Assembly: GCA_013339765.2 (NCBI GenBank)
Contig: CM023448.1
Location: 20,105,295-20,169,294 of the forward strand
DNA from: Haemaphysalis longicornis
Lineage: Eukaryota; Arthropoda; Arachnida; Ixodida; Ixodidae
Direction: 5' to 3'
Length of the DNA stretch: 64,000 nucleotides
Shown here: piece after piece, positions 30,991-41,699 of the stretch
Position numbering within the stretch: the stretch's first letter is position 1
Layout of the letters: each line of letters begins with the position of its first letter
Notes under the pieces: generated by a model
What the model was told of the DNA's origin: nothing
The model's input: only the letters and a program-made list of their open reading frames with translations
Database searches by the model: none
Position numbers and translations under genes: made by a program

Positions 30991-33760
30991 TTTCGGTTCC
31001 GGCTTTCTCCTTTATGGCGCAAATATTTCAGCAAGCAGACTGTGCACAAGGTAGCTTCTCCAAAGTAGGTTTAAGCGTGGCTATGGTATACTTGTCATGC
31101 ATGCTAGCTACCACGTCCAGATATCACGCTACACGCACCATTTCCTAAACGTTTAGTTTTCATAGCCGTTCCAATAGGCCTGAAAGTTCCCGATACCAGG
31201 CCATTCCCCAAGTTCGTATCTACACTGGAGAAACGACAAAGACAGCAATTTTGTTTCCATGTTGGCAGGGTGCAGAGAACGATCAGTGGTAGTCTGGGCA
31301 GACCCGGATTCAACCCCTTCAAACTCAACTCGCTTTTGTTACTGTTTACAGTGGCAGAGAGAGAGAATGAACTTCATTCAGATTGGCTACTGTGCTACAT
31401 AGTCGTCGGCTGTCAGCCCTTGGGCTCTGCAGCGTTCTAAGCCAGCTGGAGGGCCAAGAGTTGATCTTCCGGGCAGGAGCTGAGCAGCATGGTCTCCCAC
31501 TGCAAACTGTTAAGGATTGTGCGGCTATCTGTGATCCTCTGCGAACATTCCTATAACATGCGTGCCATGCCCACTCGTTCCTGGCAACTATGACGCTCAG
31601 GGGAGTAGCTGCCTGGGTAGCAATAGCTATACGCAAGTGGGCTCGGATACGCGTGCGTATTTAGGCCAGCCTATGAACGGACGAATATGGTTTTCGGCAC
31701 AATGAGGAACTCAATCTTTCTGTTTGAAACCACGTCTGCGCTTGAAACGCTGAATCAGCCTGGCCTGCGATGCCGCGTGCCTACAAGGACACATGGTATA
31801 CCATACGACGGATTGCGGCATAAGTCATCTTAGATAATATATTTACCCGAACCGATGCGAAAACAAACCTGTTCTAAAAACATTACGAAGCCATTTCTCG
31901 AGGTGATTGTAAGGTTTGTAGAACTTGCAGAGGCGAAAACAGTTTGTTCGGTTTGCCAAAGTGTGTAATTTAGGAGTTTATTTCATATATCTGTTGCTGC
32001 CTCTTCTGGTGCAGTTCAGTGTGTGAGTACCGCGTACAAAAGTAACAGCAGGTTTGCGGTTAACGTAAACAATTAAGCATATACTGTGACGCTGAAGCTT
32101 AAACACTCGGCCAGGCGAGTTGCCTATTCCTATTCAGATAAATGTAGAAAACATTGAAAGGGTTTTCTGGATTTTCAAGGAACAGAAGCAAGTAGCAATT
32201 GTTGTACGTATGTGTTTTAGAGGTTTAACCATGGTCTTTTGAGAACATGGTGAGGTGATCCTAAAGGCTTCCGGGAAAAATATGGTATTAAGTTTCTAAT
32301 GCCTAGGAACTAAGATGACGTACCTGAATACAAAAATACAATGTGAAGGGGAAAGTTTGACGACGATTACTATCGACAGTGCGGTGAGGACGGATTAGCC
32401 GAGTCCGGTCTTAGTTTTATAAGATGCCCCTGAAAATCTATAAAGCTAAAAGACAGATCCACTTCAACCTGCGTAACTACCTCTTTTTAACCGGTTTGTT
32501 TAATGATAGAAATGATTGTTCTGTAAAACATTCAAGCCAGATACATTGCTTGCTGTTCTAACGCTAACGTAGGACAGATTTATCTTCATTTACAGTTTTT
32601 GGAATCTTTTGTGAGAGCAAATAACTATTGTTATGGGGAGCAGAGGTGGTCAGTGGAGCATAGCTCCAGCGGCCTCACGACGACGACGATGACGCAGTAA
32701 GTGTCACGGACACACCTCGGGCTTTCATGGCCGCTTGCAAACACATCGGACCACTCTGTGCGGGACCATCTAAATACAGCGCTTCACCTTCTACGATCGC
32801 TCGTGTTGTTTGTCCTGACGTCAGGTGCCATTATTTACCGTTTCAAAAGTTTGTCTGACGTCCTTCTCAAGCACATTGTCCCGCGTTGTCAGAATTTACC
32901 ACTCACAAATGACAAATAAAGCATAAAACCTCGAACTCACAGCGCGCAACGATCCCCAGCCGCAAGTAAGGTGGTGGGTAGAGAAGGACGCACCAGTGAA
33001 AGAGCGGGGTTTCCGGGCCGCTTTCAAATTGTACATGACGTCATCTTTTTTGCCACAGTTCCAGATCCACATTCAGGGTCTCTTTGACTTGCCGTTTATG
33101 ACAGACAGATTTCAGCTCATTATCATCATCGTCATAATTGGCCTCGTTGGGTCCACTGCATGACGAAGTCTCTTTTAAGGCTCTCCAGAGACGTCTACCG
33201 AGTGCTTACTGTGTTCGTCCTTTCTCCCACAAATTTCCATAGCTCATCCATCCATCGATTGCCAGGCTGCTCCATTTAGAGTATATAAGCTAGCACCCCA
33301 TCAAAGGGATGGTCCACCTGTTGTCCTTCATGCGGATGACGTGCCCGCTCCAAGCTTCAGCTATATTCTAAACGTACGTTTCAACCAAAGCAAACTACCC
33401 TGCCTTAACTAACTTGTCAGCGCCAAGGACTGCAGCCCAACTCCGACAGGACTTACACCGTTCGAGAGATACATGTTCCACACTCAGCTGAACACGAGCT
33501 ACGTTTCGTCGGTCTGTGGTCCTGTCTGAGCCGCTATGGCTTGGGATTTACTCAGGAAACACGACCCCCCATCCAACTCTTACAAATGATGCAAAGTTTG
33601 CATGGGGACCTGAGGAAGTTCGTGCGTACCCTCAACTTGCCATCGCTCTGACCAGCACTTCAATCCTGGCAAATTCGACCCGGCTGCTCTCACAGAAGTC
33701 CGCCCTGACGCTAGCAGCCACGGATTAGGTGCTGTTCTGTCACGTGTACAGAGTCACAAT
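30988..33760. repeat. Right arm of the large palindrome
   Basis: Reverse-complement partner of 23873-26226, about 400 bp longer because of private insertions. It contains the mirror LINE tail (31346-31640, minus strand, ending in the (GA)n at 31353-31366) and the Gypsy fragment at its outer end. Confidence 0.85.
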
Positions 33761-33790
33761 AAGAAAAACACTTGGTACGCTAGCCGTCCA
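33415..33790 (+). pseudogene. Ty3/Gypsy RT-to-RNase H connection fragment
   Basis: Across three frames the text reads LVSAKDCSPTPTG, ELRFVGLWSCLSRYG (compare the Gypsy motif ELRSFLGLCSYYRRF), DLLRKHDPP, FAWGPEEVRAYPQLAIALTSTSILA and FDPAALTEVRPDASSHGLGAVLSRVQ. The last is the first RNase H aspartate block of Ty3/Gypsy pol. Frameshifts separate the pieces; no protease, integrase or LTR is attached. The mirror copy is at 23880-24262. Confidence 0.75.
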
Positions 33791-33965
33791 CCCCCCTCTC
33801 CCTGGCAGAACGCTACTATTCTGTAACAGAGTGCAAATGGAATGGGCTGGTTGGGGCGTAACTAAATTTAAACGGTACGCATACCTCTCCGTAATTACTG
33901 TAGTAGCGTACAACTATGCCCTCTGAATTATTCGTTAATCTGCACACAGACGCTCATCATCTGGA

Positions 33966-34890
33966 GCACTGGAGCAGCAAAGGGGCCACAATGGCTCAAA
34001 AACCGCCTCTTCTTGTACCACAGGTCCTGCTTCCGCTCCTGGCATACGCTACGTTCCAGCCTGGCAGTATCGCAAGTGATTCTTCGTCTTTCGTCTTCAC
34101 GGCGCAGCATCAAAGTTACGTAGCGTCGCTGAATGCTATCGCCCACACGCCTTGGCTCAGCGGCGCTTTCCGTATCAAGTACGTCACCGGATCGACATCG
34201 GGAGCAGCGTCGACTACAAAAGGCTGGATTTCCGTCGACATCGTCAGTGGGCACTGGAGCAGCAAAGGGGCCACAATGGCTCAAAAACCGCCTCTTCTTG
34301 TACCACAGGTCCTGCTTCCGCTCCTGGCATACGCTACGTTCCAGCCTGGCAGTATCGCAAGTGATTCTTCGTCTTTCGTCTTCACGGCGCAGCATCAAAG
34401 TTACGTAGCGTCGCTGAATGCTATCGCGCACACGCCTTGGCTCAGCGACGCTTTCCATATCAAGTACGTCACCGGATCGACATCGGGAGCAGCCACAGCG
34501 TCGACTACAAAAGGCTGGATTTCCGTCGACATCGTCAGTGGGCACTGGAGCAGCAAAGGGGCCACAATGGCTCAAAAACCGCCTCTTCTTGTACCACAGG
34601 TCCTGCTTCCGCTCCTGGCATACGCTACGTTCCAGCCTGGCAGTATCGCAAGTGATTCTTCGTCTTTCGTCTTCACGGCGCAGCATCAAAGTTACGTAGC
34701 GTCGCTGAATGCTATCGCGCACACGCCTTGGCTCAGCGACGCTTTCCATATCAAGTACGTCACCGGATCGACATCGGGAGCAGCCACAGCGTCGACTACA
34801 AAAGGCTGGATTTCCGTCGACATCGTCAGTGGGCACTGGAGCAGCAAAGGGGCCACAATGGCTCAAAAACCGCCTCTTCTTGTACCACAG
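33966..34890 (+). repeat. Tandem 5' monomers (285, 291, 291 bp plus a partial fourth)
   Basis: Units begin GCACTGGAGCAGCAAAGGGG at 33966, 34251, 34542 and 34833. The only length difference is 6 bp near the end of the unit, so every period is a multiple of three and both a plus and a minus frame stay open through the array. The fourth unit is cut after about 58 bp and leads straight into ORF1. Tandem monomers upstream of ORF1 act as promoters in mouse L1; the same role here is inferred. Confidence 0.9.
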
Positions 34891-35874
34891 GTGTGTAACA
34901 ACATCGCATTGTACGCGAAGAGAAGTAGCAATCGCTGTTTATTGCTGTTCCCGTGCCCACGGGTGCTTTGTGCCGTTCTGACAGAGTGTTTAACCTGTGC
35001 TGAACTTCTGCTGTTGTCCGGGGACATCGAAACAAACCCTGGTCCTGGTTCTAAAACACGCGCTGGTTGTAATAGCGGTACCGAAGTTGCAACCAGTAAC
35101 GACGATGACAGCGAGATTATGAGCATTTTGAAGACTTTGCAAAAGCAGTTAACAAGCATACAAATCAGCAACAACGAATTAAAAGACAGTGTTGCGCAGG
35201 TTCGTGCCAGCCAACAGAGTATTGAGGCAGGAATGGCTGCTATTGGAAGTAGACTGACAGTGGTTGAAAATAAATTGCAAGCCTTAGAAGGCATCGAGGT
35301 TGGTGTACAATCCACGATTGACGACCTTCAAAACCAAAATCGTGTACTCCAATCTCGCGTTGATGAACTCGAAGATAGGGCTAGAAGGGATAACTTGATC
35401 TTCCACGGCTTGTCTGATGAACAAGAAACCTGGGATCAAACAGAAGAAAAAATCCTTGGCTTGCTGTCGTCATGCATTCAGGGCGAGATAACCGGCATTG
35501 AACGTGCGCACCGCCTTGGACAGTTTTCACCTTCGAGATGCCGTCCGATAATAGTCAAATTTTCCAGCTTTAAAACGAAAGAAAAAGTTCTTCATGAAAA
35601 GAATAATTTTAAAGTGCGCAACGTAAGCGTTACTGAAGACTTTTCGCCTGCAACGCGCCTAGTTCGCAAAAAACTAGTCCAGTTTGCTAAATCTCAGCCA
35701 AACTCTCCGTCCTTCAAATTAAAATATAACAGACTGCTTTTAAACGATACATACTACTCTTACGACCCCGTAACCGATACGGTGCTTGAAGCAGCCATGT
35801 TTCGTTCACACAAAAACGATGTTCCCGAAGTGACTGCCGCCCCTTCGGACCAAATTGCTGTATCACCAAGATAA
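34858..35874 (+). CDS. LINE ORF1 protein with N-terminal 2A ribosome-skipping sequence
   Basis: 338 codons, intact. I chose ATG 34858 because it has a good context (CACAATGG) and lies in the truncated last monomer; the open frame extends to 33916 only through repeat units. Residues 1-55 are hydrophobic and cysteine-rich (CLLLFPCPRVLCAVL, ECLTCAELLLL). Residues 56-63 are DIETNPGP, the 2A consensus, where ribosomes release the peptide after glycine 62 and resume at proline 63. A coiled coil covers about 88-175, then RRDNLIFHGLSDE begins an L1-ORF1-like RNA-binding domain (ERAHRLG, RPIIVKFSSFKTKEKVL). It would act as nucleic-acid chaperone in the retrotransposition particle. The stop TAA is in frame with ORF2. 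Confidence 0.88.
   Translation: MAQKPPLLVPQVCNNIALYAKRSSNRCLLLFPCPRVLCAVLTECLTCAELLLLSGDIETNPGPGSKTRAGCNSGTEVATSNDDDSEIMSILKTLQKQLTSIQISNNELKDSVAQVRASQQSIEAGMAAIGSRLTVVENKLQALEGIEVGVQSTIDDLQNQNRVLQSRVDELEDRARRDNLIFHGLSDEQETWDQTEEKILGLLSSCIQGEITGIERAHRLGQFSPSRCRPIIVKFSSFKTKEKVLHEKNNFKVRNVSVTEDFSPATRLVRKKLVQFAKSQPNSPSFKLKYNRLLLNDTYYSYDPVTDTVLEAAMFRSHKNDVPEVTAAPSDQIAVSPR
34990..35046 (+). other. 2A-like StopGo/ribosome-skipping motif
   Basis: Codes for CAELLLLSGDIETNPGP; the core D(V/I)ExNPGP is exact. 2A-like sequences occur in some CR1, L2 and ingi-type LINEs. The skip would split off a 62-residue hydrophobic leader from the RNA-binding part of ORF1. Confidence 0.88.
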
Positions 35875-35925
35875 CAGCAAGCGAGGGGTAGTGGTACTGG
35901 TACTCATTCACCGCACGCTTCTATT
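35872..35925 (+). promoter_or_regulatory. Single in-frame TAA between ORF1 and ORF2
   Basis: ORF1 ends in TAA (35872-35874), and the same frame continues CAG CAA GCG ... without a stop into the endonuclease at 35926. No ATG is available before the endonuclease core, so ORF2 seems to need stop readthrough, reinitiation at a non-AUG codon or fusion. The CAG CAA following the stop resembles, but does not match, the classical CARYYA readthrough context. Confidence 0.55.
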
Positions 35926-38696
35926 TTGTTCACAAATATCAGAAGCCTAATCAGCAAGCGCACAGAAGTGTCAGCAGCTATTATTTCTTCATCTGCAGAT
36001 ATTATAGTTTTAACTGAAACATGGCTCCATAGGAATATACGCGACTGTGAAATCTTGGATTCTTCTAACCAGTTCCATTTTTACCGCCGTGATAGGGAGG
36101 CAAGGCAGGGAGGTGGTGTCCTCGTGGCTGTGAAAAAACAACTCGAATCGTTTGCGCTCAACATACCGTCTGGCTTAGAAATCGTGTGGATATCTGCAAA
36201 GCTGTCGCATCGTAGGATAGTTTTGGGTGCTTGCTATCGTCCACCAAATTCGTCGGCTACCTTCGTTGCTGACCTTCACGACACGATGAACGCAGTTGTA
36301 TCCCGATACCCGACATGTCCTATTTTCTTATTGGGCGATTTCAATTACCCAGACATTGACTGGTCCGCCACAGTACCTTTTTCAAGACCGTTTTCATCTA
36401 GTACCCAACAATTTATAGACTTTTGCTTAGCCTTTAACCTCACACAAGTAGTATCAGAACCTACCAGAGTTACGCAAACTACCGCAAATATATTAGATTT
36501 AGCTCTTACAAACTGCCCTGATCTATGTTCGGAAATAACATATATGCCCAAACTAAGTGATCATGTCCTTTTGAATTTTTCTGTAACAATACCAGTGCAA
36601 AAATGTTCTAAAAAACGAAAAACCATTCGAAATTATCACAAAGCCAACTTCTCAGAAATTAATTCTGAGCTGCATTTATTTTTAATTGATTACTTAGACG
36701 GATTCGATGAGCGATCGCTGGAATACAACTGGGCATTATTTAAGAACAAGATCATTGATTTGACCGAACGCTTCATACCTACTCGGGAAATATCGTGTAA
36801 TCCGAAGGCCCCCTGGTATAACTCCAACCTAAAGCGTCTATCAAACCGAAAAAAACGTCTGTACCGCAGCGCCAAAACATCTCGCAGTAGTTATAGATGG
36901 TCTTTGTACCGCCTCAGCAGTCAATGAATATGTTACTGCTGTCAAAACTGCAAAACAAAACTTCCTTACCAATACGATGCCTAGTTTTTTGCAAAATAAT
37001 CCTAGGAAATTTTGGCGCGTCGTTAACCCAGCTGACAGCTCTCGCATTACTCTAACTGACACAAACGGTGAACCTATACCTCATGACGAATGTGCTAGTG
37101 TGCTAAACAAAGTGTTTTCTGATGCATTCTGTAACAATCCCACTTCTTGTCTACCCAGTTTTAAAAGCCACGACTACATACCGATGTACCCTCTGCAGAT
37201 TGACCCTAATAGAATAATTAAAATTATTGACTTCCTTAAAATTTCTTCTAGTTCAGGTGTAGATGGTATTAATTCCAAATTCCTTAAAAGTACTAAACAT
37301 AACTGCTCTATTATCCTAGCAAAGCTTTTTGAGCAATCCTTAGAACAAAGTAAAATCCCCGCTGATTGGGAAATAGGAAAAGTGGTACCAGTCTTTAAAT
37401 CTGGTGACAGACAGTCCCCCTTCAATTACAGGCCAATATCTATCACTAGCTTACCATGTAAAATTTTGGAACACATCATTTACTCTCATGTTGCCAGCTT
37501 TCTTGAATCCAATTCATTTTTTGACCCTGCACAGCATGGATTCCGGAAGTCTTTCTCGTGCGAAACCCAGTTAATTTTGTTTACTCACAAACTTCACTCT
37601 ATTCTTGACAACCGTTCATTTGCTGATTGCATTTATTTCGATTTTGCTAAAGCATTCGACAAAGTTCCGCACGCGTTACTCCTACTCAAGCTAAGAAATA
37701 TTGGTCTCGATACTAGCATAATAAATTGGATTGAGTGTTTCCTCGTTCATCGCCAGCAATTTGTCACAGCTAATGACACCGATTTCATCTTTAACCCCGG
37801 TTATCTGAGGTGTACCCAGGACACCGTTCTTAGGCCGCTTCTTTTCTTACCTATATCAATGATTTCCCCAAATGTATCTCATCATCAGTACATTTATTCG
37901 CTGACGATTGTGTCATTTTTCGGGAAATAAATAACGATACTGACTTACACGCCCTCCAATCTGACATTAATGCCATATCCCATTGGTGCAATACATGGCA
38001 GATGGTTCTAAACACTACAAAATGCAAATCAATGCGAGTTTCCCGCATCACTACTAACGCGCACTCATATTTCCTTCGATGGTAACATTCTTGAAGCGGT
38101 TACTTCTTATAAATACTTGGGCGTTCATATCACGCAGACCTATTAAGAATCTTCACATTGAAAGCATCACCAACAAAACCAACCGTATGCTTGGCTACAT
38201 AAGACGAAATTTTCATTCCGCTCCTTCTTCGATAAAACTGCTCCTTTTCAAATCACTTGTACGTTCACAACTTGACTATGCATCACCGATATGGGATCCA
38301 TGTACTGAAATTCTTAGTCATCAACTCGAAATGATTCAAAACAACGCCGCACGTTTCATTTTTTCTAACTATCAGCGAGCAGCCAGCGTATCCGGAATGA
38401 AAAGTAACTTGGGTCTAACATCTCTGACGTCACGTCGCAAAGTTGCACGATTGTGCTTATTCCATAAAATATTCTCACACAACATGCTTCGGCACGCTTT
38501 ACTTACTGCACCGTCATACATATCTTCGCGTTTAGATCATGTTCATAAAGTTGGCGTTCCTTCTTGCAACACTAAGGCCTTTTTTCATTCCTTCATCCCA
38601 CGTACCTCTAGCGACTGGAACCACCTTCCTTCTAATATTGCTACAATTAGCAACCCGGATTTGTTTCGTACCGCTGTGTCTAATATTATATTTTAG
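35875..38696 (+). pseudogene. LINE ORF2: endonuclease, reverse transcriptase, C-terminal domain
   Basis: Endonuclease, 35926-36927: FTNIRSL, VLTETWL, GACYRPPNS, LLGDFNYPDIDW and LSDHVLLNF are all in one frame. A one-base shift near 36915 moves to the RT frame (36977-37930): NPRKFWRVVNP, SSGVDGINSKFL, YRPISITSLPCKILEHI, HGFRKSFSCETQL, YFDFAKAFDKVPH. A second shift near 37840 leads to YINDFPKCISSSVHLFADDCVIF, so the FADD catalytic box is present. The normally QGSVLGPLLF box reads QDTVLRPLLF. More shifts occur near 38060, then 38079-38696 codes the CR1-type C-terminal domain (SLVRSQLDYASPIWDP, LEMIQNNAARFI, DWNHLP). Three or four indels inactivate it. Confidence 0.88.
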
Positions 38697-38996
38697 GTCA
38701 TTTGATTATGTATAACGTTGCATTGATTTCTGCGAATTCCACTTGTCCAATGTATGTATTTTTTTTCATATTTGCAATGAATGTCAAAAATTGTCACCCA
38801 TGCAAACCTCAGCCGCACTTCTCTCGTCGCAGCAGGAAGATTGCGACCTTATTGACCCGTATAACTTTGTTTTGTTGAGGTTATAGTTACTTCTGTTCTG
38901 CTGTTTGTACTGCAGTTTCCTGATTTGTTGTAATGTATACCCACTCCCCTCTTCAATGCAATTGCCTTGAGGGTATTCAAAATAAAAAAAAAAAAT
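38697..38996 (+). other. LINE 3' untranslated region and A-run
   Basis: Non-coding sequence from the ORF2 stop to GTATTCAAAATAAAAAAAAAAAA. The unit GGTATTCAAAATAAA may be the RT recognition end. Confidence 0.7.
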
Positions 38997-39397
38997 CTGT
39001 TCTGCTGCCCTGTAGGTTCTGCGGTCAGTCCTGACCATATTGAGAAGGCTTTTACAGCAAAGCTGTAAATGGCTAGGATCCAGCAGGTCGTCTCCGGTCC
39101 CAGAGCGATGTAGAGAGGAATCGCTAGCGAACGTAGCGCCACGTTGCGGAGCCCACTCAAATCCCCGGAATCGTAAAACTGCGCACCATTCCTCCGGGGC
39201 ATGAAAATTATCACACAGAATAAATAGGTCCTAGGGCCTTCATACAGCATGCTCCGTGATTACCATACCCGCGCTATAATAAATTTCTACCCGCGATTCC
39301 TGCGTGTTTTTTAGCGTAAGCTACACTAGCTACACTGCCGAGTTTGAGCAGTTTCGCGTCCGCCGTGAATGGCCGTTGTGCGGAAGCGCGAAGGGCA
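38997..39397. other. Unassigned flank
   Basis: No domain or repeat recognised. Short minus-strand frames lack motifs. Confidence 0.4.
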
Positions 39398-39485
39398 TTG
39401 GATTGGATTCGATTGGACTGGATTGGATTGGATTGTCTTGGCTTGGCGTGGCTTGACTTGGATTGTATTTGGATTGGATTTTATT
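39398..39485. repeat. (ATTGG)n-type microsatellite
   Basis: Decayed pentamer array (ATTGG, ATTCG, CTTGG, CGTGG variants) of about 17 units, ending in ATTTTATT. It is G/T-rich on the plus strand. Confidence 0.9.
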
Positions 39486-40719
39486 AAAGTGGGTTGTTTT
39501 GGATTCTGTTGCGTCATAGCCGCGGCAGACGCACTCACGCCGGCTCGTGCCCAGGTGTGCGCCTTAATTGCGCAGTAGCCAAGTCTGACGCTGCGTCGTA
39601 TCCGCTTGATAGCCGTTTCACGTGGCTCGTGAAGAGCCGTGCTGCGCATGCGCACAAGCAGGGACTGGACAGAACTGGACTTTCAGTTAATAACCAGGAA
39701 CAATGCTCAATCGCAAATTACAAACAACCGTGTTTTGCTTCGTGCACCCGTTAGACACGACCGAGTCGAACCTCACGTTGAGGCTCGGCACCGCAGCTTT
39801 GCTGGCCATCGTTCTTCACAGAGTGGAAGCGCACTGAACTTTTTTTTCTGGCAATTTCGGACTTGCTCCAGATAAGCGATGAGCGATGCCGGCACCATTA
39901 ATTGTGCAGTCATCAACCGCCTCGAATGTCCCGCTCCTCATCTTTAGAAACTGCATTCTACCGGCACAAAGGATTCGGCAAGCTTCGTCACTCATGCTGT
40001 GACAGTCCTGACCACCTCCCTTTTGTGCAAAAATACCCACGCCAACATGCCCTCCAATAGCTTTGTGATGCGGTTCTGACAGGCCATCTGGCAATTGCAC
40101 GCACCTAAGACCGCACCTGCAACAGATCCTTTGGGGCCTGGCTCTACAAACAAACTGGACATCGGCGATTCCAACCGAGGAAAATGTAGCCAAAAATGAA
40201 GGGTGCTTTTAGCAGACCAAACCAGCGGCATAATAAAGGCGAGATAAGAGTTCGGGAAGTCAATATATATAAGGCAGAAAAATCAGCCGCAACAATTCTT
40301 GTAAAGCTAAACCCAAGTTACATGGAGCACGCTTTGTGCAAAGTGAACTAACGGAGGGGTGAATAGCACGACCACATATTGCTATATATCGCAATGTGTG
40401 GTGTTTTCCCGCCTAAGGAACCTAGTCGCTAGTGATATTATTTTCGATTTTCGTGGAAGTTTTGGCGACGTGTAGGACACAAATGTTTTCCAAAAATACT
40501 CATCAAAGGTGCTGGGATTGCTGAAACCCACAAAAAACGGCCTTTACGGTATACACTTTATGTTTCCACCCAGGAATTTGCGGGCCTTTTGCCGAGTGGT
40601 CTGAAGCATTAGATTCTGTTCTTCGCTGTGAGTAGTTTGGACTCCCGATGTGACGCCTTTCCCTAAGTTGATTTTGTTTGTTGGGGTAATGTTTTCTGCA
40701 CTGCAATCGGAATTTCTCA
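39486..40719. other. Unassigned 1.2-kb stretch
   Basis: No coding domain, tandem repeat or family member recognised on either strand. Open frames of 64-125 codons show no motifs. Confidence 0.4.
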
Positions 40720-41442
40720 ATAGAACCTTCGCTGCTCCGCGTGCGAGTTGGAAGCCTGAGTACAGACTGACAATGACGCGCTGGCGACTTCTCGTTGGGG
40801 TGGTGTCTAAAGAAGAACCAACTACTTGCGGGCCCAGTGATTAAACAGCCGACTCCTCGCCTGGTGGGAACACACGTCTTACGAAGCAGGTACGAGCGAG
40901 GAAAGCTTCATCGGTAATCTCTCGTATTTGAGAGTATCCGATGACGCGGAGGGCGCTTGGCCATTGCGTACGCCTGGGCAAGTGAACGTTATGATTTTCA
41001 GGGCTGCTGGGAGGTTCATCTGAACCGTTCACAGGCGGTAGCATGGCTGAAACGCGGTATTAAAGATATGGAGAGTGCCCGACCAACGATAACGGCTGAT
41101 ATCAAGAATGTTTTTGCACAGAACCGAAACCGAAACTGGTTTGAATTTCACTCTTAAAAGACGTCCAATGATATCGCATCTACAATGCGCGTTACGGGTC
41201 TTAGTTGTTGCGGCTGCTGCCAAAGACCCGGAACATTTTTTTTTCATTCAGGCTTTATAAATAAATATTGTGTTATGGACCCGGTGAACAATCCAAAGTG
41301 TATTAATTTGAGCCAGTCTATGCAACACCAACATAAAACGTTTGACAAACTCAGTTCAGTGATCCTTGAATGTCATTTCGTAACTTAGCAACCTAGGTAT
41401 TGGGAACGACTGCGCGGAGAAGCCCCTAATAGGTTATTGTTG
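40720..41442 (+). repeat. Dispersed repeat, inverted copy of 18445-19170
   Basis: The better preserved partner of the repeat at 18355-19170 (see that entry for landmarks). It leads directly into the SINE at 41443. The family is unclassified. Confidence 0.7.
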
Positions 41443-41680
41443 TTGAACGCCGCGGTAGCACAGTGGCTAAGGCGTTGTGCTACTGAACACGAGAATGCGG
41501 GTTTGATTCCTGTCCGTGGCGACCGCTTTTTGGTGAGGCGAAAAGCAAGAACGACCGCGTGTACAAGATTTCGGCGCACGGTAAAGATCCCTAGGTGGTC
41601 AAAATTATTCCAGAACCCTTCACTACATTGCGCCTCATCCCCTACGTTGCGTCGCGACGTTAACACTTACAATGAATAGA
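41443..41680 (+). mobile_element. tRNA-derived SINE, complete head and body (Ruka-like)
   Basis: CGCGGTAGCACAGTGGCTAAGGCG is an RNA polymerase III A-box region and GGGTTTGATTCCTG the B-box, about 35 bp apart, as in a tRNA gene. The body (AAGATTTCGGCGCACGGTAAAGATCCCTAGG) is shared with 27847-28012 and 14803-14858. The tail AATGAATAG is AT-rich without poly(A). A tRNA-derived SINE named Ruka is known from ixodid ticks; assignment to it needs alignment. Confidence 0.75.
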
Positions 41681-41699
41681 TTTATTATCGGGTAAAATC

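Larger units (their letters stand above)
33944..38996 (+). mobile_element. Near-full-length CR1-like LINE with tandem 5' monomers and 2A motif
   Basis: About 5.05 kb: 3.2 promoter-like monomers, ORF1 with a 2A sequence and L1-ORF1-type domain, an ORF2 with endonuclease and RT, a 300-bp 3' untranslated region and a terminal A-run (38984-38995). AATCTG precedes the first monomer (33938-33943) and recurs after the A-run, a possible short target duplication. ORF1 is intact and ORF2 has only a few lesions, so the insertion is fairly recent. It belongs to the CR1/L2 side of LINEs, distinct from the PHD-type element at 1-2790. Confidence 0.88.

Noticed and set aside
33916..34866. N-terminal extension to a 652-codon ORF1, and a 312-codon antisense frame
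   Set aside because: Both consist of the 5' monomers. The in-frame ATG at 34858 has a better context and precedes the 2A leader directly.
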